Positions 8,920 to 16,155 of a stretch of 64,000 nucleotides of DNA are shown here, one piece after another. The DNA is from Anaerolineae bacterium (GTDB lineage Bacteria > Chloroflexota > Anaerolineae > Aggregatilineales > Phototrophicaceae): positions 1-64,000 of the forward strand of contig JAGWBD010000002.1 in assembly GCA_021296065.1 (NCBI GenBank), in the 5' to 3' direction. Made by a program: the position numbers and the translations under genes. Each line of letters begins with the position of its first letter. Positions within the stretch are counted from its first letter, which is position 1. Under the pieces are notes generated by a model, which had not been told where the DNA came from, did no database searches, and worked only from the letters and a program-made list of their open reading frames with translations.

Positions 8920-9696
8920 TCACAACGGAAACTCGTCGCGCCACTCGTGCCACGCCAGATTGCCCTTGAAGAACACCGGGATGCCCTGGGCGTCCAGCAG
9001 CTCCAGCAGCGACTCCGTCCAGGCGGGTTGCGGCTGAAAGAGACGACGGCCGTTGGACGCCGCGCCGATGATGGCCCACTCGAAGGGTAAACGCTCCCTT
9101 TCTGCCAGCCAGCGCGCGAACACCGGCGCGGCATCGAACCACAGCGGCTCAATGCTCAGGAAACGCACGCTGGCCTCGATAGCCTCCATGTGGCGCAGGT
9201 AGGCCGACAGCGCGCGGGCCGCGCCCTTCGCGCTCATCGTATGCCCCGCCGGCAGGCTGACCCCTACCCAGACATTCTCCGGGAAGTCGAACTCCGGCAG
9301 GCGCAGCGGGTACTTGCTCAGGGTCTGGAAGGTGTGCCAGTGCGCCTCGCCCATCACGTCGAGCACCTGGACGATCTGCTCGCGCGGGACCCAGTGGCCG
9401 AAGAGGTCGGCCATGCTGCCGACGAAGATTCCGGCCGGGTCGCGCAGACGTAAGGGATCGTTCAGCGCTTTTGGTCGCCAGTAGTGATGCTCAAAGCCAT
9501 GCACGTAGGAGTTGCGGGCGATGCGTTCGGCGACGGTCTTGGCGTAACACTCGGTGACCGAACCGTCCGGCATCTCCCAGGTGCAGCCGTGCAGGCAGCC
9601 GCCCGTCGGGTTCCATGTGTAGCCGGGCAGCACCCTGCCATCCGCCTGGCGGATGCGCGTCCACTCGATGCCCTTCGGTGCCTTCTGCCGGTTCAT
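8920..9696 (-). CDS. Three-Cys-motif protein, Gp37Gp68 / DUF5131 family
   Basis: This is the partner of TcmP. The 258-residue protein carries the family's N-terminal cysteine cluster, C34-x3-C38-x11-C50, in the context 'WNPTGGCLHGC' and 'TECYAK'. It is reminiscent of an iron-sulfur/radical-SAM-like cluster, but its chemistry is unproven. The rest is TIM-barrel-like ('GIFVGSMADLFGHWVP', 'VWVGVSLPAGHTMSAKGAA', 'SIEPLWFD'). The ATG at 9696 has a strong ribosome site (aaggtggagcg). Base composition is GC-rich like the surrounding genome, unlike tcmP, and the two genes are convergent rather than tandem as is common. A palindrome overlapping its promoter suggests repression. Confidence 0.85.
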   Translation of the reverse strand: MNRQKAPKGIEWTRIRQADGRVLPGYTWNPTGGCLHGCTWEMPDGSVTECYAKTVAERIARNSYVHGFEHHYWRPKALNDPLRLRDPAGIFVGSMADLFGHWVPREQIVQVLDVMGEAHWHTFQTLSKYPLRLPEFDFPENVWVGVSLPAGHTMSAKGAARALSAYLRHMEAIEASVRFLSIEPLWFDAAPVFARWLAERERLPFEWAIIGAASNGRRLFQPQPAWTESLLELLDAQGIPVFFKGNLAWHEWRDEFPL

Positions 9697-9720
9697 CGCT
9701 CCACCTTGCGTGGATTTAGA

Positions 9721-9753
9721 GCAAATGTTCTAACATTTGCGAGCGTTTGTCAA
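9721..9753 (-). promoter_or_regulatory. Promoter with palindromic operator for the three-Cys gene
   Basis: On the minus strand a consensus -35 TTGACA (9748-9753) is followed after 17 bp by a weak -10 GAACAT (9725-9730). The -10 region is covered by the inverted repeat GCAAATGTT-CT-AACATTTGC (9721-9740), with nine-base arms. Two direct copies of gagcgtttg lie at 9741-9749 and 9767-9775. The layout is that of a repressor operator; the repressor is not identified. Confidence 0.5.
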
Positions 9754-9785
9754 CTTTTGGTCATATGAGCGTTTGAAACTGGTCG

Positions 9786-10631
9786 TTAACCGCCGCAGGC
9801 CCAGGCGGCGGCCATCTCCCTGAAGTCCTGCATCAGCGCGCGGGTATGGGGACCGGGCGGGCCGATGAGCGTCTCGTCCACCTGGCGCACCGGGCAGACC
9901 TCCTTGCTGGAGGACGTGATGAAGGCCTCATCCGCGCGCAGCAATTCCTCCAGCGGCAGGGGACGTCGCTCGACCGGCATGCGCCTTTGCGCCAGCTCCA
10001 GCACTGCCTGGCGCGTGACGCCGTAAAGGATCTCGTCGGCCGGCGTCACCAGGCGGCCGTCGAAGACGGCGAAGAGGTTGGTCGTGGTGCCCTCCAGGGC
10101 GTGGCCCGCGCGGTTGACGTAGATGGCCTCCACGGCGCCGGCCTGTCTGGCGCGGCGCTGGGCCAGGATGGCCGACACGTATTCGATGGTCTTGGCTTCC
10201 GGCATCGGCCGCTCGCGACGGTTGGTCACGATCTTGATGCCCTCGCGGTAGCGCTCCACGGGCTGGGCGGCGAAGGGCCGCACCAGCACCACCAGGCGCG
10301 CGTTGCCGGCGGGCGTCACGTCGTCGGGGCTGTCGCCGCCCGTGACCAACAGGCGCAGGCGGGCGTCGCCTGCACCCGGATAACCGTTGCGCGCCAGGGT
10401 CTCCAGCACGACGGCGCGGATCTCCGCCAGCGGCAGCGGCAGGTCCAGCAGGACCAGTTCCGCCGAGCGTTGCAGGCGTTGCAGATGGTCGTCGAGGCGG
10501 AAGGGATGCCCGCCATAGGTGCGTGTGAAGTCGAAAATGCCGTAGCCACGCAGCACGGCGAGGTCATCGGCCGGTAACTGCGCCGCCTCACTGTCCACGT
10601 ACTCGCCGTCCACGTACCAGATGTTGGCCAT
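9786..10631 (-). CDS. Class IV PLP aminotransferase (branched-chain or D-amino acid type)
   Basis: This is a fold-type IV PLP enzyme of 281 residues. The Schiff-base lysine is K147 in 'RPMPEAKTIEYVSAILA', and the phosphate-binding stretch is 'NRAGHALEGTTTNLFAV'. The start is typical of the family (FDFTRTYGGHPFRLDDHL). Candidate activities are branched-chain amino acid transamination, D-amino acid transamination or 4-amino-4-deoxychorismate lyase; the sequence does not decide between them. The ATG at 10631 is preceded by 'ggggaggggcgcgt', a strong ribosome site, and is preferred over the upstream in-frame ATG at 10694. It is a single-gene unit whose upstream region is full of repeats. Confidence 0.9.
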   Translation of the reverse strand: MANIWYVDGEYVDSEAAQLPADDLAVLRGYGIFDFTRTYGGHPFRLDDHLQRLQRSAELVLLDLPLPLAEIRAVVLETLARNGYPGAGDARLRLLVTGGDSPDDVTPAGNARLVVLVRPFAAQPVERYREGIKIVTNRRERPMPEAKTIEYVSAILAQRRARQAGAVEAIYVNRAGHALEGTTTNLFAVFDGRLVTPADEILYGVTRQAVLELAQRRMPVERRPLPLEELLRADEAFITSSSKEVCPVRQVDETLIGPPGPHTRALMQDFREMAAAWACGG

Positions 10632-10714
10632 ACGCGCCCCTCCCCCAGGTGCCGCGCCATTGTAGCGAGGGCCCCCGCCCGAAGCATCCTGCAAGGGTAG
10701 CGAGGAGAGTCCAG

Positions 10715-10832
10715 TTTACTGGATACAGAAACTGGATGGGGTGAGCGTCATCATGCGGTTATTTGCGTCGCTACAGTTGTGGCTGGTTCCAGGCGTGGGC
10801 AATTTCTGAAATCCGCCAAACTGGCCACGCCC
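10715..10832. repeat. 118-bp dispersed intergenic repeat, copy 1
   Basis: This segment matches 58982-59099 in the same orientation over 118 bases without gaps, with 11 mismatches by direct comparison. It begins 'tttactggatacagaaactg' and ends 'gccaaactggccacgccc'. At the left end of this copy CCAGTTT and AAACTGG (10711-10735) can form a stem. Short peptides can be read through both copies, but the substitutions show no coding pattern I can support. The element lies in a 366-bp gene-free stretch (10632-10997) upstream of the aminotransferase. Confidence 0.85.
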
Positions 10833-10851
10833 GGCGACATGCTGTGCCCGC

Positions 10852-10971
10852 GGGCGACATGATATGTCGCCCCTACACCACCAAAACAATTCACAGCATC
10901 ACTGTAGGGGCGATTTATCAAATCGCCCGACCTGCCGTCATGTCGTACGCGGGCGACATGATATGTCGCCC
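10852..10971. repeat. Cluster of three 21-bp REP-like palindromes
   Basis: Three perfect palindromes with nine-base arms and a three-base centre lie in a row. They are GGGCGACAT-GAT-ATGTCGCCC at 10852-10872 and again at 10951-10971, and GGGCGATTT-ATC-AAATCGCCC at 10908-10928. The last also occurs, with the same 'ctgtag' lead-in, at 54080-54100. The cluster fills the remainder of the gene-free stretch before 10998. These look like REP-type extragenic elements, not CRISPR units: spacers are unequal and arms differ. Confidence 0.85.
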
Positions 10972-10997
10972 CTGCACCGTCCGCCGCAAGGGACGCT

Positions 10998-11399
10998 TTA
11001 GTCAGCCGCCAGTTCCCAGCGCAGAGCGGGCGTCAGCGTTCGCAATTCGGCCTGTACGCGCGCCACTTCCGCCGCGTCATCGCGGTCGGCGAGGAGCACG
11101 CGCAGCTCACGGCGGGCGGGCGCGGCCTCGCGCGCGGCGGTGGCCACCTTCGCCTTGTAACCGAGGCGACCGGCCTGCGTCGCCGCGCGCAGCGTGTCCC
11201 AGAGCGCGTCGATCTCCGCGCCGTCTGCGCTGGCGCGCAGTTCGGCGGCGCGGCGCGTCGGGCCGGGACGGAGGTCGGGCGGGGCCTTGGCCTCCAGCCA
11301 GTAATTGCCACGGATCTGTGAGGGCCGCGCCTGGTCGTCGTGCGCCACACGCGCCCGTTGCACCAGTTGAATCAGGTCGATATCGGGACGCTCGCTCAC
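10998..11399 (-). CDS. Small conserved protein, putative phosphothreonine lyase-like domain (DUF1917/Bles03-like)
   Basis: This is a 133-residue soluble protein. Two stretches resemble the family annotated as putative phosphothreonine lyase domain proteins: 'IRGNYWLEAKAPPDL' and, near the centre, 'IDALWDTLRAATQAGRLGYK' followed by AKVATA. Members of that family are normally annotated with little functional evidence, so no reaction is claimed. The C-terminal third is rich in Ala and Arg and may be helical. The start is a GTG at 11399 with a weak AGG upstream. It is divergent from the phage portal gene, 88 bp away. Confidence 0.6.
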   Translation of the reverse strand: MSERPDIDLIQLVQRARVAHDDQARPSQIRGNYWLEAKAPPDLRPGPTRRAAELRASADGAEIDALWDTLRAATQAGRLGYKAKVATAAREAAPARRELRVLLADRDDAAEVARVQAELRTLTPALRWELAAD

Positions 11400-11487
11400 C
11401 GCAATGCCTGCTTTCCCACGCTGTCAGCGGCCAGACAGGGCCGTTTCAGAAGCGTTTTCATGCATCAGTCAGAAGAAAGGATGCACC

Positions 11488-12897
11488 ATGCTGGACAGTC
11501 TTCGCAAGCGTTTGTCAGGGCGCAAACGGCGTCAAGCCCTTTTGCAGCCGCAGCCGCTAACCCAACTCAACGCCGGTTTGTGGCCCGGACAGGGCGACGA
11601 GGCGGCGCGCGCCCGCGTCTATCAGCAGTCGCCCTGGGTCTACATCGCCATCAACCGCATCGCCGAGGCGGCCGCGCTGGTGCCGCTGCAGGTCTTTCGT
11701 CTGGAGGGCGAGCGACGCCTGGCGGTGGAGCGTCATCCGCTGGAACGGCTGCTCGACGCGCCCAACCCGCAACTCAGTCGCTTTGCGCTGATGGAGCAGA
11801 CGGTGGGCATGCTGGAACTGACGGGCAACGCCTGGTGGTTACTGGCCGGCGCGGGCGGCGCGCCCGAGCAGATCTGGCCGTTGCGGCCGGACCGCATGCG
11901 CGTCGTGCCGGACGGCAAGGGCCTGGTGCGCGGCTACGTCTACGAAATTGACGGGCAGCGCATCCCGCTGGAGGCGTCGGAGGTGCTGCACTTCCGCCGC
12001 TGGCACCCCGCCAACGACTACTACGGCCTGTCGGCGCTGGAGGCCGGGCGCCTCGCCATCCGCAGCGACGTGGCCATGGCGCAGTGGAACCACAACGCCT
12101 TCGGCCAGGACAGCGGCGTGCCGGCCGGCATCGTCAGCATCCGCGACTTCGTCAGCGACGCGGACTTCGAGCGCATCAAGCGCGAGTGGCGTCAAAGTTA
12201 TGGCGGGCCGCAGCGGCGCACGGCCTTTCTGCGCGGCGGCGGCATCAGCTGGCAGAACATCGGCCTGAGCCACAACGAGCTCGACTTCCTCAAGGGGCGC
12301 GAGGCGCAGCGCAACGAGATCCTCAACCTCTTCGGCATCCCGGTCGGCCTGGTCAGCGAAAACGCCACCGAGGCCAACGCGCGCGTGGCGGAGCGGCTCT
12401 TCATCGAGCGCACGCTCTGGCCGCGCCTGGTGCGCATTGCCAGCGTGGTCACGCAGCAACTGCTGCCCTTCTGGCCTGGCGAGCACCTGGCGCAATTCGA
12501 GGACATTCGTCCTACCGACAGCCGCGCGCGGCTCGACGAGATTCGCACGGCCATGCCGGTGCTCAGCATCAATGAAGTGCGCGAGCGTTTCTACCAGTTG
12601 CCGGCTGCCCCCTGGGGCTCATTGCCGGCGGGTATGGCCGCAGCGACTGCGCCAGGGGAGAATGCAGCCGCAGCGACGCCCGCCAAAGCGGCCCTGCAGG
12701 AACTGGGGCGCTGGGAGCGCTTCACGTTGCGGCGTCAGGGCGGCAAGGCTGAACGACCGTTTGAGGTGCGGGAGTTGCCGGCGGAACTGGCCTTTGAGGT
12801 GGCGGCGCAGTTGCAGGCGGCGAATGACGCCGACGATTTGCAAGGCATCTTCCGCGAGGCGCGCGCGCTGCTGCGGGACGGGCAGGCGGGCGACTGA
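11488..12897 (+). CDS. Phage portal protein, HK97 family
   Basis: This portal forms the dodecameric ring at the capsid vertex through which DNA passes. The 469-residue protein matches the HK97-type portal layout. It has an N-terminal 'QSPWVYIAINRIAEAAALVP', the central 'LEAGRLAIRSDVAMAQWNHN' and 'FGQDSGVPAGIVSIRDF', and the stem region 'KGREAQRNEILNLFGIPVGL' followed by 'NATEANARVAERLFIERTLW'. The ATG at 11488 has 'agaaagg' at a good distance and is preferred to upstream in-frame codons. It is the first of a broken series of phage structural genes and has no terminase in front of it. Its neighbours are cellular genes. Base composition matches the genome, suggesting long residence. Confidence 0.92.
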   Translation: MLDSLRKRLSGRKRRQALLQPQPLTQLNAGLWPGQGDEAARARVYQQSPWVYIAINRIAEAAALVPLQVFRLEGERRLAVERHPLERLLDAPNPQLSRFALMEQTVGMLELTGNAWWLLAGAGGAPEQIWPLRPDRMRVVPDGKGLVRGYVYEIDGQRIPLEASEVLHFRRWHPANDYYGLSALEAGRLAIRSDVAMAQWNHNAFGQDSGVPAGIVSIRDFVSDADFERIKREWRQSYGGPQRRTAFLRGGGISWQNIGLSHNELDFLKGREAQRNEILNLFGIPVGLVSENATEANARVAERLFIERTLWPRLVRIASVVTQQLLPFWPGEHLAQFEDIRPTDSRARLDEIRTAMPVLSINEVRERFYQLPAAPWGSLPAGMAAATAPGENAAAATPAKAALQELGRWERFTLRRQGGKAERPFEVRELPAELAFEVAAQLQAANDADDLQGIFREARALLRDGQAGD

Positions 12898-12918
12898 AGG
12901 GCCGACGCTTCACGCAAC

Positions 12919-13030
12919 GGCATCAGGGACAAGCGGCGAAGCTGCCGCTCCCTGATTGCCGCTCTCGAAGCATTAAGTTGCATTGATCGAATGTGCTGCC
13001 GCCCCGCTGACCTGCAGGTATCGGCGGGGC
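12919..13030. terminator. Two hairpins between convergent portal and membrane-protein genes
   Basis: GGCATCAGGGA (12919-12929) faces TCCCTGATTGCC (12949-12960), with an inner GCGGC/GCCGC stem between. A second hairpin pairs GCCCCGCTGA (13001-13010) with TCGGCGGGGC (13021-13030). Neither has a U-tract. Their position between converging stop codons suggests bidirectional transcription ends. Confidence 0.5.
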
Positions 13031-13050
13031 GCTGAGAGTCGGAGATTTTC

Positions 13051-13521
13051 CTAGTCCGACGGCCCTGGCACGACCTGGCCGGCCATGATATGGAGCGTCG
13101 GAACGGCAAAGAGCAGGGTCGCTGCACCGGCAATCAGGATGATGATGCCGGTGCCGATCGCCATTTCAGCGAGGGAAAAGCCCATCACCGCCATGTTGAG
13201 CGCGCTGCGGAGCGCGACGCCATCGATGAAGGAAGCGCGTCTGGGGTCATCCCGCTCCAGCGCGGAATATGGCCCCCACCTGCCAAGCGTGTGTGCCTTG
13301 ATGACGTCCGCCTGCGCGCGCGCCGTTGCGGCGTCCGTGACAAGCACGTCTGGAATGGTCGCGTCGCCGCTGGTCATCACTTCCTCGGACCTGAGTTCGC
13401 GTTCGATGTCGGCATAAGCTTCCGAGCCGCGCACAATCATGAAGAGGCCGGCCGCGACCAGCAAAATCCCCACGACGGCTACGGAAAGCCAGGGTCCGTG
13501 ACGCCTTGCGTTGTATTGCAT
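13051..13521 (-). CDS. Two-span membrane protein of the family often labelled 'LigA'
   Basis: This is a 156-residue integral membrane protein. It has one hydrophobic span near the N-terminus ('WLSVAVVGILLVAAGLFMIV'), an extracytoplasmic stretch of about 75 residues ('IPDVLVTDAATARAQADVIK') and a second span near the C-terminus ('MAIGTGIIILIAGAATLLFA'). The pattern, including 'YSALERDDPRRASFIDG', matches small membrane proteins often annotated as aromatic ring-opening dioxygenase LigA. No dioxygenase residues are present, so that label should not be carried over. The ATG at 13521 follows 'aggaggagaacg'-like purines and is preferred to the upstream start. Function unknown. Confidence 0.7.
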   Translation of the reverse strand: MQYNARRHGPWLSVAVVGILLVAAGLFMIVRGSEAYADIERELRSEEVMTSGDATIPDVLVTDAATARAQADVIKAHTLGRWGPYSALERDDPRRASFIDGVALRSALNMAVMGFSLAEMAIGTGIIILIAGAATLLFAVPTLHIMAGQVVPGPSD

Positions 13522-13835
13522 CGTTCTCCTCTTTCCTCCCTGTCCCCTGCCCGGTCGTCCGGGCAATTTGTGCCGGAGACTCCTGTCCCTGTTTTCGCTT
13601 TCCTGCAGTACCGGCGCCCAAATGATGTCGGAGCCGGATGGTCCGAAACAGGGTGCGTGGCGTCCCCTTGACTTCAGCCTATGCGAAGCCAGATTGGTAT
13701 TTCGTTAGAACCTGGAGCAGCAGTTGAACGGGAATTCAGGTGACCGCGCCGTCAACCAGGCGTGCCCGGCCGGCAGGTCCTGCAGCGTGGATTGATCGCA
13801 TACCGGCATCGCTGCGCCAGTCCCCGACGATTGAT
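13522..13835. other. Gene-free spacer, 314 bp
   Basis: The spacer lies between the start of the two-span membrane protein and the stop of the inositol monophosphatase gene, both on the minus strand. No reading frame with a credible start, no strong hairpin and no clear promoter were recognised. It should hold the promoter of the membrane-protein gene. Confidence 0.4.
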
Positions 13836-14639
13836 TCAGACCATGTCTGCTGCGGCGGGACCGAGTTCATGCAACAACGGCTCGTGCAGACGGCCGTTGC
13901 TGGCCAGCAACTGCGCGCCCGTCAGACCTGTTTCGCGGCCGCTGTAGTCGCTCACGCGACCGCCGGCCTCGCGCAGCAGCAGCAGCCCTCCGAGAAAGTC
14001 CCATGGACTCAGGCCGCGTTCGAAGTAGCCATCGAGGCGGCCGCAGGCGACCCAGGCCAACTCCAGCGCCGAGGAACCCAGCCAGCGCAGTCCCCGCGTC
14101 CGTGGCAGCAAACGCAGCATCGGGGCGTTGCGCGCAGCGCCGTGGACGGGATGCCGCGAATAGCCGCAGGAAAGTATCGCGTTCTGCAGCGAGTCGGTCG
14201 AGGACACCTGCAGCGGCCGGCCGTTGAGCGTCGTGCCGCCGCCGCGCCGCGCGCTGAACAGTTCACCGGCGACCGGGTCGAGCACCAGCCCCACCTGGGG
14301 CGTCATCTCCCGGTCACAGAGCGCCATGCTGACCGAGAAGAAGGGCAGCGCGCCGGCGAAGTTGCTGGTGCCGTCGATGGGGTCGATGTACCAGTGCCAG
14401 TCGGCGCTGGCGGGCGCACCGGCGTGGCCGCCCTCCTCGCCGACAATGTGATGCCCCGGGAAGGCCGCGGCCAGTGCCGCGACGAGGAAAGCCTCCACCT
14501 CGCGGTCCGCCTCCGTGGCGATGTCGAAGACCGAGGACTTGCTCACTTCCTGGTGCTGCTGCCCGAGGCGCTGCAACACCCGCGCGCCGGCCTCCCGGAT
14601 GATGCCGCTGGCGATGTCCTGTACGGCTTCCGCTTCCAC
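13836..14639 (-). CDS. Inositol monophosphatase family protein
   Basis: This is a Mg2+-dependent sugar/inositol phosphate phosphatase of 267 residues, the usual length. Metal-site motifs are visible: GEEGG (about residue 68) and 'WYIDPIDGTSNF' (D-P-I-D-G-T-S, about residues 84-95). The C-terminal signature appears as 'LSPWDFLGGLLLLREAGG', where the canonical WDxAAG has become WDFLGG with the essential Asp kept. Substrates could be inositol phosphate, histidinol phosphate or 3'-phosphoadenosine phosphate. The GTG start at 14639 has 'agaggagcgggc' upstream. It is divergent from the secreted hydrolase gene. Confidence 0.92.
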   Translation of the reverse strand: MEAEAVQDIASGIIREAGARVLQRLGQQHQEVSKSSVFDIATEADREVEAFLVAALAAAFPGHHIVGEEGGHAGAPASADWHWYIDPIDGTSNFAGALPFFSVSMALCDREMTPQVGLVLDPVAGELFSARRGGGTTLNGRPLQVSSTDSLQNAILSCGYSRHPVHGAARNAPMLRLLPRTRGLRWLGSSALELAWVACGRLDGYFERGLSPWDFLGGLLLLREAGGRVSDYSGRETGLTGAQLLASNGRLHEPLLHELGPAAADMV

Positions 14640-14781
14640 GCCCGCTCCTCTTCAATGTGCGCGTCATGGCAGGCGCGCCGCATCGTCCCTGCCATGCGTT
14701 GCCGCGGCCCGGCGTTCGCGCCAGACTAGCGCCCGCGCTACAGTCTTGCCAACGCAAATTGACATTTGATTGGGGAACAAA

Positions 14782-15741
14782 ATGCCTTTCAGAAGGTACT
14801 CAAGGCTTGCCCTGTCGTGCCTCACGCTGCTGCTGACGCTCACCCTGCTCGCGACCCCGTTGACGGCGCAGGACAGCCTCGCCGACGCCGCGGCCGCCCT
14901 GGCCGGCTCGATGGCAGAGCACAGCGTCAGCGAGAGCGACGTCAGCATTGACAACATGGGTCACAACATCGTCGGCACCCTGGCCATGCCGGAGGGTGAG
15001 GGTCCCTTCCCGGTGGTCCTGCTGTTGCACGGCTTCACCGGCACGCGCCACGAACTGCCGGTGCTGGGCACGGAAGACACGATGTTCAGCCGCAGTGCGC
15101 GCTGGCTGGGCGAGCGCGGAGTCGCCAGCCTGCGCATCGACTTCATCGGCTCCGGTGACAGCGACGGCGCCTGGGAGGACACCACCTTCAGCGGCCAGAT
15201 CTCTGACGCCATTGCGGCGCTCGATTATCTGGCGATGATGGAGGGCGTAGACAGCGGGCGCATCAGCATCCTCGGCCTGAGCCAGGGCGGCCTGGTGGCC
15301 GCCTCCGCTGCCGGACGCGATGACCGCGTCAGCAACGTCGTGCTGTGGTCGGCCGTGTCGAATCCCGTGATGAGTTACGGCCTTCTGCTGGGCTATGACA
15401 CCTTGCTCTCCGGTGCGGCGGCCGGCGAGGAAGTGACGACTATCGAATTGCCCTGGGGCGCGGAAACTTCGCTCAGGGGACCCTTCTTCGAGGACATCTT
15501 CCTGGTGGACCCGGTGGCCGAAATCGGCGCCTACGGCGGCCCGCTGCTGGTTGTCGTGGGCGAGCGCGACACCACCGTGACACCGATGCCGCACGCCGGT
15601 CAGGTCTTCCTTGACTACCATGAGGGCGCTGAAGCGCTGGTCGTGCTGGATGGCGACCACGTCTTCGACGTGCTGTCGGAACGGCCGGAAGTGATTGACG
15701 AGGCGCTGGCCTACAGCCTGGCCTGGCTGCAGGGCAACTAG
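14782..15741 (+). CDS. Secreted alpha/beta hydrolase
   Basis: This is an exported serine hydrolase of 319 residues. A Sec signal peptide (basic MPFRRYSR, then a Leu-rich core ending at 'TPLTAQ', about residue 32) precedes an alpha/beta hydrolase domain. The oxyanion region is 'VVLLLHGFTGTRHE' and the nucleophile is Ser in 'ILGLSQGGLVAAS'. The acid is Asp in 'VVVGERDTTVTP' and the base is His in 'LDGDHVFDV'. The fold is that of dienelactone hydrolase/esterase-like enzymes; the substrate is unknown. The ATG at 14782 has 'gggga' six bases upstream and is preferred over a TTG 12 bp earlier. Confidence 0.9.
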   Translation: MPFRRYSRLALSCLTLLLTLTLLATPLTAQDSLADAAAALAGSMAEHSVSESDVSIDNMGHNIVGTLAMPEGEGPFPVVLLLHGFTGTRHELPVLGTEDTMFSRSARWLGERGVASLRIDFIGSGDSDGAWEDTTFSGQISDAIAALDYLAMMEGVDSGRISILGLSQGGLVAASAAGRDDRVSNVVLWSAVSNPVMSYGLLLGYDTLLSGAAAGEEVTTIELPWGAETSLRGPFFEDIFLVDPVAEIGAYGGPLLVVVGERDTTVTPMPHAGQVFLDYHEGAEALVVLDGDHVFDVLSERPEVIDEALAYSLAWLQGN

Positions 15742-16155
15742 CCGCCTGTTGCTGCAGGGCGCCGCCACCAGCCCGCCCCGGGCCGGGCGTCCTGACGCGA
15801 TCCCGGCAATACTGCAGGCCCCACGCCCCACGCGGGCGAGGGGCCTGTTTCACGATTTGCCCGCAACGGTGCGGGAAGGGCACACCTGGTACCCACGTGG
15901 CGGCCGTCTTCTGCCAGGCTGATTCTGTAGCAGCGCCCCTGGGCCGGGCCGCAAGCCCCTACAAGTAACAACGGCGACGACCACGCGCGCTCGCGCCTGC
16001 CGGTGTCGGAGCGCGCCAGGCCCTCACCCACATTGGCCCCCGCCCCTGCACCATCGCTGCCAGCCGCGTGCGGACGGACCGAGGGGAAGTCACAGGCGTC
16101 GGACGGCCCCGGTCCGCGTCTGCATTGCCGCGAGCAGGGGCCACAGGGAGAAGGC
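15742..16155. other. Gene-free spacer before the capsid gene, 414 bp
   Basis: An open frame runs into the capsid gene from 16003, but it lacks phage similarity before 16156 and has no ribosome site. A GC-rich inverted segment near 15835-15880 ('gcccgcaacggtgcgggaag') could form a hairpin behind the hydrolase gene. A promoter for the capsid transcript is expected but I could not identify one. Confidence 0.4.

Noticed and set aside
10852-10971. Possible CRISPR array
   Set aside because: Only three units with unequal spacing and two different arm sequences, each a self-complementary palindrome; no cas genes nearby.
10763-11560. 265-codon frame across the repeat cluster
   Set aside because: It is made of the 118-bp repeat, the palindromes and the antisense of a real gene; no family similarity and no ribosome site.
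16003-16155. 51-codon extension of the capsid fusion
   Set aside because: Pro/Ala/Arg-rich without phage similarity, and the ribosome site 'gggagaagg' marks the ATG at 16156.
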